Assembly (NCBI GenBank): GCA_036346225.1
Contig: JARFIW010001088.1
Location: 3,796,501 to 3,860,500, forward strand
Direction: 5' to 3'
Source: Platerodrilus igneus
Lineage: Eukaryota; Arthropoda; Insecta; Coleoptera; Lycidae
DNA length: 64,000 bases
Positions 56,568 through 64,000 of this stretch are shown in pieces. The stretch's first letter is position 1; each line of letters opens with the position of its first letter. The notes under the pieces were generated by a model, which saw nothing but the letters and a program-made list of their open reading frames with translations, made no database searches and was not told the DNA's origin. The translations under genes and the position numbers were made by a program.

Positions 56568-56612
56568 TCCTGTCGACGCGTTTCGCCCTAATTGGGGCTC
56601 ATCAGGACAGGA
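56568..56612 (-). ncRNA. hammerhead ribozyme, minus strand
   Basis: Read on the minus strand: stem I strand TCCTGTC, core CTGATGA, stem II GCCC/GGGC with loop CAATTA, core GAAA, a minimal stem III (C, GC, G), cleavage triplet GTC, then GACAGGA, which pairs perfectly over 7 bp with the first strand. All conserved core residues are present. The very short stem III is the type reported in Penelope-like elements, where dimers are thought to be the active form. A self-cleaving RNA is predicted. Confidence 0.87.
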
Positions 56613-56832
56613 GTAGCAAAGTTGTAATATTTAATACAGCTCACAATTTGTGTTTGGTGTTGTTTCACCTGACATCGCTCTGGAAAAGGCAGTTGAGCCG
56701 GATCTCCTCCGTGCCGACTGTTGCTGAAAACCTGCGATGTAAGGTGAAACAACACTAAGACACAAATTGTGAGCTAGGTGATGCTGTACTTCCCATAAGG
56801 TGTCTGTATTAAATATTACAACTTTGCTACTC

Positions 56833-57012
56833 AAGCTAGAAAAATGTCTTTAAAAGGGGAAGAATAGCTACTACGAGGGGTGACAAGAAAGTAAGGTCTT
56901 CTTTTTTTTCATAGAAAAAATTGACAACGATCCTAGATCATGGATCGAAACGTAAATAAAGTAGATTTTAAAAACTATGAGTGGTTTTATTCCCAAAGAA
57001 AATTAAGAAGAA
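56833..57012 (+). mobile_element. 180-bp composite insertion with 10-bp target duplication
   Basis: It carries the last bases of the second RTE family joined to a mariner end (AAGCTAGAAAAATGTC, then CTACGAGGGGTGAC), the same junction as at 49077-49165, followed by new sequence with GATCATGGATCGAAACG. TTTGCTACTC occurs just before (56823-56832) and after (~57015-57024) it, and once, uninterrupted, in the mirror half, so it is a target duplication. Confidence 0.8.
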
Positions 57013-57021
57013 ATTTGCTAC

Positions 57022-57066
57022 TCTTGTCCTGATGAGCCCCAATTAGGGCGAAACGCGTTGACAGGA
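57022..57066 (+). ncRNA. hammerhead ribozyme, plus strand
   Basis: TCTTGTC, CTGATGA, GCCC-CAATTA-GGGC, GAAA, C-GC-G, GTT, GACAGGA. Compared with the minus-strand motif, stem I has one G-U wobble instead of G-C and the cleavage triplet is GTT instead of GTC, both allowed by the NUH rule. The core is intact. Confidence 0.83.
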
Positions 57067-57305
57067 TGCCCTTCTCGGCCGTCGTTTATTAAATTTTTGA
57101 GTAATTTTAAGAAAACACGGAGTTTGAATATTCGCTAGTTGCTAGTTGAAGCTTAATTGGCCTACAATCTTTCCTAAGAATTTTATACCTTAATTAATAT
57201 CTTAGTTACTGCACTAATGTGACACACTACACACTGTATGTGTGAGCGCGTTATCAATTTTAAATCGCGAATCACAGTGCTCACTATCTTTTTTATTTAA
57301 TTTTA

Positions 57306-58342
57306 GGTGACTGGGCTACGTCTGGCGGTTTCCAACCTGAAAGGTTTTTATTACACGATAATGACCCAACTGCAGAAGAACGTGTCATAATTTTCTCTAT
57401 GGATGCTTCATTACAATTGCTGTGTCAATCTAATGAGTGGTATTTTGATGGAAACTTTTCTTTAGCACCTCCACACTTTTTGCAATTGTACGTCGTTAGA
57501 ATTCGGCTGAGAAGACTCTTACTTACTGCAGCTTTTTGTTTGCTACAGAGAAAAACTCAGAGCACATACGAACACATGTTGCGAATAATTTTGGAAAAAT
57601 GCGAAAAAACACAATATTATCCCAATCCAACAATAATTCATTTAGATTTTGAAAAGGCTGCAATACAAGCAGTTAAAAGCTTTTTGGGCGAAAATGTCAA
57701 TATTAAAGGTTGCTTTTATCACCTCACTCAAAGCACGTATAGGAAAATTCAAGAATTAGGACTGACCACTCGCTATCGTAAAGACGATGAATTTAATAAA
57801 TTTTGCGGCAAGTTAGATGGTTTGGCTTTTCTGCCCCTTGATGATGTACAAAGAGGAATGACTTACCTACGGAAGGTGGTGCCTGCGACAGCTGAAGATT
57901 TACTGAATTATTTTGATTGCACATACGTGAATGGTACGTTTCGAAGAATAGAAAATGAGGAAAATGGCAACTTAAGAAAAAGAAATGTTGCTCCGATGTT
58001 CCCGCCAGAGTTGTGAAACGTACATAGTACAACTTTGGAAGGCAGCGATCGCACGAATAACCAAACGGAGGGATGGAACCACAGATTTTCAAATTTGGTT
58101 TGTGAAAGTCATCCTTCAGTTTGGAACTTGATAGTAAAAATGCGGCTTGAAGTTGCTGCTGACTGTACTAAAGTGGAACAGTCCAATCTGGGAGTACAAC
58201 AGAAGAAGAAAAACGAAACGTCTTTGAAAGACTGCAAACAAGGTTAAAAGATTTATGCCAACAATACGTAAACGGTGAACGAGATATTGAAAATTTCCTA
58301 GCTGCCATCAGCGAGAATATTAGATTTCGGGAACAAAATTAG
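57306..58342 (+). pseudogene. MULE-type transposase domain gene (FLYWCH/MULE class), one stop and one frameshift
   Basis: A plausible 3' splice site (TTTAATTTTAG) precedes 57306. The frame then runs DWATSGGFQPERFLLHDN, SMDASLQLLCQSNEWYFDGN and FSLAPPHFLQLYVV, the MULE transposase DDE-like start with Asp in DGNF. TIIHLDFEKAAIQAVKSFL and IKGCFYHLTQS follow. A TGA at 58014-58016 stands where a Trp is expected, and the same frame continues (GSDRTNNQTEGWNHRFSN, SHPSVWNLIVKM) to about 58200. There a frameshift leads to RLKDLCQQYVNGERDIENFL, ending in TAG at 58342. Upstream exons (for example a FLYWCH zinc finger) were not found. Otherwise well preserved; it may be a recent pseudogene of a multicopy family. 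Confidence 0.85.
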
Positions 58343-59984
58343 AAATGATTATTAAATAGTGTAGCTTTAATTTTTAGGTGTCATTTTTTATCTGGTTTTC
58401 TTCAATGTAGATTAATATGACTATTAATTACGCGGGCTTTGCCGGCGTGGAGTATGTAAAATCAAATTATATGAACAAATAAATTTTTGATTACCATTCC
58501 CTTCGATATAGCGCGTGACAAACAGGAAGCAATATAAGCAAAGTACGTTCAAATGATAAAAACCGTCCAAATAGGGTCCCTGATTTTGTAATTGCTTTTT
58601 CTTATTATGCGATCGGCATTTTTATCGGTTTTTTCGCACGGCTTTTTCATCCGCGGTTTTTTCTGTCAGCTTGGATCTATGAAAGAAAAACCGTTAAAAA
58701 AGGTTTATAAAAAAATCCTGGGAAAAAAGCCGCGGATAAAAAAGCGGATAGAAATGCAATTCACATTTAATAAGAGAAAGCAATTTGAAAAATTATGCAA
58801 CCATTTGGATGCTATTTTATCATTTCAAGGTACTTTGCCTATATTTTGCTGATTATATCAAAGAGAATATTAATCAATAATTGATTTGTTTATATAATTT
58901 GGTATTTGCATACTCTACGCCGACAATGGCTGCGCAATTGCTAGTAATATCTTATAATATAATTTAGATTGTTTTTTGGGCGAGCGCTGTAATTTTTTTT
59001 TATTGTTTATTGCCGAATTCCCAGTTTGTATTACAAATATACATAATTGAGTATATCCTTTTTTAGAGATCCTTGTTAACAATATCTTCTTGCTTTATAA
59101 TATAAAAATTGCTTCCTGAATTTTACTGTAACAAGCTAAGTATTAAAACACCATAATCAAAAACAACTAAAGTCTTTGTTCTGTTCAAATATTTGATTGT
59201 TGATATCTGATATTATAAACCCGACTTAATATTATTCTATCAATTTATCCATTTAGCTTAAGGTGACCAGATTTAAACATTGGAGAAGCGATCTACCAAT
59301 GAGGGTGGGGGGTGGAGATGTATTTTTGAAAAATCGTTCTAAAACGACAAAACTTAATTTATCAAAGAATACAAAACTTGTATTGCTTTATTGTTGTAAT
59401 GGTGAAATAAGTCTAACCATTATACAATGAACAAACTAACAGCATAAATGATGAATATTAGGACTGAATTTGTACCAATTTGCTGTTTAAAAATAATCAT
59501 ATCCCGCGAGATAAATATTACGCTTGCAAGAACGCACATTATGAAAAAAAACGTGCGTGGAAGATAGAAATGAATAGAACTGAATGTGTACTATGTGCCG
59601 TGTAAAGAAACATGGGGCTACGAGATTGGTATTAATAATAAGATGGTAAGATTATCTAATAAAATACAGTACAAAAAATACAGGTGGGAGTGATTAAAAT
59701 CGATAATAATTTTTGTGTGATGTTGCAATTATCTAGTACGGTCGGCGGGCGCTTGTATTCCTTCAATTTCCCATGGGCGCGCCACTGGATATGTCCATAT
59801 TTACATAAGATATCCGTTTATATTTCATGGATTTTCGTAAAATATACTTGATTTAAGCATACGTGCTGCTATCTGATAGGTTGCGTTGTAGCTGTTTCAA
59901 ACATTGACCCAAAAGAAAGTTCAGTAGATCGAACAAAAAACACTCAAATATTAAATTTTTGACAAACATATGTGTTCCCAGTTT
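58343..59984. other. AT-rich non-coding
   Basis: Apart from the inverted structure at 58620-58765 no feature is recognised. The 86-codon frame at 58592-58852 is a reading of that repeat, not a gene. Confidence 0.45.
58620..58765. repeat. inverted CCGCGG/AAAA repeat
   Basis: The left part (CACGGCTTTTTCATCCGCGG, then TTTTTTC) and right part (GAAAAAAGCCGCGGATAAAA) are complementary around a centre near 58680. The units are the same as in the minisatellite at 59990-60155. Confidence 0.75.
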
Positions 59985-59989
59985 TTAGA

Positions 59990-60155
59990 GTCGCCTATCC
60001 GCGGCTTTTTTATCCGCGGCTTATTTATCCGCGGTTTTTTTCCAGCGGTTTTTTTATCCGCGGCTGTTTTTCCAGCGGCTTGTTTTCCCAGCGGCTTTTT
60101 TTCCGCGGCTTTTTTCCCAGCGGCTTTTTTATCCGCGGCTTTTGTTTCCGCCTTC
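59990..60155 (+). repeat. minisatellite of ~14-17-bp CCGCGGCTTTTTT units
   Basis: About eleven units alternate ATCCGCGGCTTTTTT and CCCAGCGGCTTTTTT variants. Frames of 62 and 85 codons across it (FFIRGFF-like repeats) are explained by the repeat itself. Confidence 0.92.
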
Positions 60156-61350
60156 GATGAAAAACACTATTGGAGTCCGGTAAAATACTTTTACAATTTT
60201 AAAAGTGACAGATTCGAGTCGGCATGAAATACACCGTTTCCCCATTTTCTATTTAAATCTTGCTTCCTAACAAATGTTGAGCATAAAAAATCAGACACAT
60301 CGACTTATCGAAATTTGATATTTATATTAGAAAGTATGAACTTTCGGAATCTGTTCTCGTACAGCGAAAATTTTTCACAATTTTGGATTAGATCAAAATT
60401 GTTAGTTTTCACACAATAACACTTTCCAAGAAATATTAAATTGTATTCCAAGCAAAATAAAAATGTTATAGTTTCTTGAAATCGTTGAAACTTTCTAGTT
60501 TTCTGTTTATATAAAGTGCGTACCAGGTCTTTCAAATAATGATGCAACTACATTTATTACATCCCAGAACAATACAAACGAGGTATTTTTACACGGCAAT
60601 TCGCACGGACGGTGAATTCGTAATCAAGCAAAAATCCTAGCGGTTTTCTTAATTTCTGATGAACACGTCATTCGTGTCAGAGTTAACGATGATGACATAT
60701 ACCATACAAACATTTGCCGTCCTACTGTACTGTTCTAAATAGAACATTTTAATTAAAAATAAAAGTACTTTTTTAGACGTAAGAATACCGGGTCATTCTA
60801 ATAAAACAAGTCTACAATAAATTATAAGAAAAAAGTTCGAATGCCATAAAGATAAAAGTGAATGATAAACTGGATATACTTAATTTTTTCCAATTAGCAT
60901 AATTAGGGGTATCGTGGGGCTTTTGAATTATCAAATATCAGCATGCAAAAAGCTGCTTGTGGTTGTAGAAATTGATGAATGAGTTGTTCACCCACAAATA
61001 GTCTAAGATATTCAGATTAGAACACCTGGTTATTTCTAAAAATGGCGTTGGAAGCAATATTTTAAAATTTGCATAAATATATACAATTGTTATCTAACTA
61101 ACTTGCTGTTAGAATACAATACAATTCAATATAATAAAAACAAAACTATTTTTTATGAGGCTAGGAAATGATGGGTATATAATTCTAATTATAATTTATT
61201 TAACCAAAACTATTATACAACGTCGTAATTTTGCACATTGTGACTACTAAGCGTTCTTTGGTGGGTGTGAAGATCATTGATTAATGAAACTATGGTCACT
61301 CCAAAATGCTTCTGATGTTGTTTTTAATACTATAGTGAATTCTTTTTCTA
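60156..61350. other. AT-rich non-coding
   Basis: No gene, RNA or repeat recognised. Confidence 0.45.
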
Positions 61351-61354
61351 TTTC

Positions 61355-64000
61355 GAATGGACCTGCACCTTGCCGAAGTTCTAGATTACTAGAACAGGTG
61401 AAATCGCTTGCGTGTTCTAATGAGCTAAAGAGTCAAACTACAGGTCCAACCAAAGTAGTAGGGTCGTTAGTGAGGAACCAGACGAAGACAGGTCCCCGAA
61501 AGAGGGCAGCGGCTCTTCCGGTACTTAGATTGGCAGAGACCATAGGGGTTGGTATGGCAGTCTAAGACACACTACTGCGATGTGGAAACCAACGGGAAAC
61601 CACCACATTACCCCCAGGTACACGGCGTACTTAAATTGTAATAAACATGATGGCATTCTCTGGGATAAAAGATTCCGGAGTTAAAATAGTCCCCCATTCG
61701 GATCTTCGGGAGGGGACTACTTCGGAGGATGCGATCGGAAAGTTAATAATAAGAGTCGGGAACATTTTGCGAGTCGGAGCGTGGAATGTTAGAACTATGA
61801 AGCAAGTGGGTAAGCTAGAGAACCTAAAAATCGAAATGAATAGGTTATCATTAGACGTAGTAGGGATCAGCGAAGTTCGGTGGCCAGAGACGGGGGATTT
61901 TTGGAGTGGAGACTTCAGGGTAATTCATACCGGAGCAGAGGAGGGAAATTTGGGTGTGGGGATAGTTATGCGGAAAACGATAGGATACTGTGTAGAAAAT
62001 TACTTACAAAAGAACGAAAGAGTACTCATGGTTAGATTAGAATCTAAACCGGTAAACACGGTAATAATACAAGTATACATGCCCTCCTCTAGCTACAGTG
62101 ACGAAGAGGTAGAAGCGATCTACAAAGATATCGAAGACATATTAAGACACGTAAAAGGATATGAAAATTTAATAATCACGGGGGATTTTAATGCAATGGT
62201 AGGTGAGGGTAGGGAAGGAGCGGTAGTAGGTTTATTTGGTTTAGGCGCGAGAAACGACAGGGAAAATCGGCTGGTAGAATTTTTCGACAAGAACAATTTA
62301 ATCATCACAAATACATTATTTCAACATCATGCTAGAAGACGATATACGTGGAAGATGCCAGGAGATATAGGAAGATATCAAATAGATTACATTCTTGTTA
62401 GATAACTGTTTAGGAATCAAGTAAAAGACTGTAGAATCTATCCAGAAGCAGATATAGGGACTGACCACAACATCGTAATTATGAAAGCCGCACATAAATT
62501 TAAAAATCTGAAAAAAAGAAACGGAAAAAGGCACTTGAATTTAAAGAAACTAAAAGATAAAGATATTCAAGAAAGATTCGAAAAAAATCAAATGAATTGC
62601 TCAAAAACATCCGGAAATATCTGATACTAAGGAAGTAGAAACAGAATGGAATAACATTAAATCCAGCCTAGACATGGCGGCCAGAGATATTCTGGAGTAT
62701 ACACAAATGAAAATAAGAAACCATGGATAACAAAGGACATCCTGAATTTAATAGAAGAAAGACAAAAATACAAAAATAAATCAGACTATACAGGAAAACA
62801 GAGATACAAAGCCATAAAATGGGAAATTATTCGCAAGTGCAGGAAAGCTAAAAAACAATGGATTGATGAAAAATGCAAACAGGTGCAAACTAAGATGGAA
62901 GTAGGAAAGACAGATGAAGCATACAAACTAATTAGAATCAATTTTAGGGATATAAAACCGTATAACAAAAATATAAGGGACGCGGGAGGAAACGTCATTA
63001 TAGAAAAAGTAGAGAAAAAGCGTAGATAGCAAGAATATATAGGGAATTTATATGCAGGTGAAGAACTAACTACATTAGAACAGGAATCAGACATTGAAAA
63101 TGATGACTTGGGATATCCTATACTTAGAAATGAATTTGAATTAGCATTAAAGGCTCTGAAAACTGGTAAGGCGCCGGGTACAGATAAAGTGCAAGCAGAA
63201 ACTCTAAAAGCCGCTGGACAAGCAGTAACAGAACGTCTCTTCCAACTTGTAAGCTATATGTATGAGACAGGCGAGATACCCAAAGATTTCAAACGTAACA
63301 TCATAGTAAGTATACCAAAAAGAAAAGCGCGGGTCAAAAATATCAACTAGAATTGTACAAAACGATTGGAAAACGGGCTGAAGAAATACTAAGAGAAGAC
63401 CAATTTGGGTTTAGGCGAAACAGGAGAACACGTGAAGCTATCTTAGCTCTGAGAGTGATAATGAAGAAACCAATAGAAAAAGAGGAAAGCGTGTATATAG
63501 GGTTTGTAGATCTGGAAAAAGCATTCGACAATGTAAAATGGACAAAAATGTTCGAAATACTCAAAAAAATTGGAATGAGTTATAGAGATAGACGAATAGT
63601 ACATAGCTTATACAAAGAGCAAACAGCAGTAATAGAATTAGAGCAAGAACGTAGAGAAGTAAACATTAGGAAAGGGGTGAGACAGGGAGTGCCCTATCCC
63701 CATTAATTTTTAACTTGTACATTGAAGAGGCAATGAATACTGTCAAATGCAGGAAGACATTTGGAATTACTATGCAGAGACAAAGGATTGACATGTTTAG
63801 ATTTGTAGATAATTTAGCAGTGTTAGCATCTAGCAAGAAAGAGTTAGAAGCTACTCTTAATGAAATGGAAACCGTTCTAACAGAGAAATACGGTATGAAA
63901 ATTAACAAAACTAAAATTAAAATACTAGTATGCAAAGGAGGGGCAAATAAATCAAAAACAAGAATACAAATATGTAACACGAACTTACAAGAAGTTAAGC
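61355..64000 (+). mobile_element. RTE-like LINE, best full-length copy, cut by the window end
   Basis: The 5' UTR begins near GGACCTGCACCTTGC (61359) and is shared with the copies at 20.6 and 37.4 kb. It is followed by the endonuclease ORF (61647), the linker, and RT motifs: GKAPGTDKVQAETLKAAG (63170), REDQFGFRRNRRTREA (63390), FVDLEKAFDNVKWTKMF (63503), and VNIRKGVRQG with a frameshift near 63690. Motif C then reads FRFVDNLAV, where the usual F-A-D-D is altered. It continues to LQEVK at the edge. About six disruptions. Confidence 0.92.
61647..62405 (+). CDS. RTE-type APE endonuclease, 252-residue frame
   Basis: The endonuclease nicks target DNA to prime reverse transcription. Motifs in order: GAWNVRTMKQVGKL (~residue 45), VVGISEVRWPETG with the catalytic Glu, VIIQVYMPSSS (Tyr), LIITGDFNAMVGEG (Asp, Asn), and RRRYTWKMPGDIGRYQIDYI. 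A TAA after YILVR ends the frame just before the final SDHN-type motif, which is readable downstream as GTDHNIVIM (62459). The protein is thus cut short of an essential His. Relatives of this module are annotated in vertebrates as craniofacial development protein 2, which captured a BovB endonuclease. Confidence 0.9.
   Translation: MMAFSGIKDSGVKIVPHSDLREGTTSEDAIGKLIIRVGNILRVGAWNVRTMKQVGKLENLKIEMNRLSLDVVGISEVRWPETGDFWSGDFRVIHTGAEEGNLGVGIVMRKTIGYCVENYLQKNERVLMVRLESKPVNTVIIQVYMPSSSYSDEEVEAIYKDIEDILRHVKGYENLIITGDFNAMVGEGREGAVVGLFGLGARNDRENRLVEFFDKNNLIITNTLFQHHARRRYTWKMPGDIGRYQIDYILVR

Larger units (their letters stand above)
56545..57085. mobile_element. Penelope-type terminal sequence arranged as a palindrome
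   Basis: The left half (~56545-56715) and right half (~56735-56832 plus 57013-57085) are reverse complements, with a ~30-bp extra segment in the right half (around 56780-56810). Shared phrases include GTTGTAATATTTAATACAG and CTCACAATTTGTG. Each half ends in a hammerhead motif. The right half is interrupted by the 180-bp insertion at 56833-57012. Hammerheads of this kind are known from Penelope-like element termini; no protein frame is present here. Confidence 0.8.

Noticed and set aside
56940..56965. third hammerhead around GATCATGGATCGAAACG
   Set aside because: Has a stem and GAAAC but no CTGATGA core.
59970..60227. 85-codon FFIRG-rich frame
   Set aside because: It is a translation of the CCGCGG minisatellite; a second frame gives an equally repetitive peptide.

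Overview
This window looks like transposon-filled nuclear DNA of an arthropod, most probably an insect. It is AT-rich. I found no intact host gene, no operon structure and no bacterial-type gene. The families present (RTE/BovB-like, Jockey-like and R1/I-like LINEs, Ty3/Gypsy LTR elements, a Penelope-like element, mariner, Merlin and MULE transposase relics, and a tRNA-derived SINE) together fit an insect. The sequence alone does not fix the species. Apart from one internally deleted LTR retrotransposon with nearly identical LTRs, almost everything is broken by stops, frameshifts, deletions or nested insertions. Boundaries of degenerate copies are good to roughly 10-50 bases.

Layout. 1-2.7 kb is non-coding, with a ~760-bp tandem duplication. 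2.75-5.1 kb holds a SINE with a perfect 14-bp target duplication and a decayed Ty3/Gypsy gag-protease. 5.2-6.7 kb is an antisense LINE RNase H region. 6.9-11.1 kb is a mosaic of RTE 3' fragments, SINEs and an R1/I-like LINE tail. 12.5-13.3 kb has two short-motif repeat clusters. 13.5-15.4 kb is a GC-rich Jockey-like LINE. 15.4-17.2 kb is an old LTR copy. 17.2-19.1 kb is a mariner-like element with ~255-bp inverted ends. 20.6-25.1 kb has two RTE copies facing each other. 25.4-27.45 kb is an antisense Gypsy integrase followed by a macro-domain-like remnant. 29.7-37.4 kb is RTE sequence hosting a 1.3-kb foldback element, a DNA transposon and two further insertions. 37.5-39.9 kb has SINEs and LTR-like sequence. 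40.6-41.1 kb is a minisatellite. 41.3-43.9 kb is RTE with the best preserved reverse transcriptase frame. 45.6-46.1 kb is a Merlin-like transposase fragment. 46.4-49.1 kb is a second RTE family. 49.25-50.6 kb is a Penelope-like element. 50.7-56.4 kb is the young LTR element. 56.5-57.1 kb is a palindrome with a hammerhead ribozyme on each strand. 57.3-58.3 kb is a MULE transposase-domain pseudogene. 59.99-60.16 kb is a CCGCGG minisatellite. 61.35 kb to the end is an RTE copy running off the window.

The parts interact as parasites of one another. The SINE probably uses LINE machinery and lands inside LINEs. Foldback and mariner-type elements interrupt LINEs. The young LTR element keeps its gag, primer site and polypurine tract but lacks most of pol, so it would need enzymes in trans. 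The most noteworthy objects are the inverted hammerhead pair, the young LTR element whose 5' LTR has lost exactly the segment carrying its promoter, the symmetric foldback, and the recurrent RTE-SINE junction.
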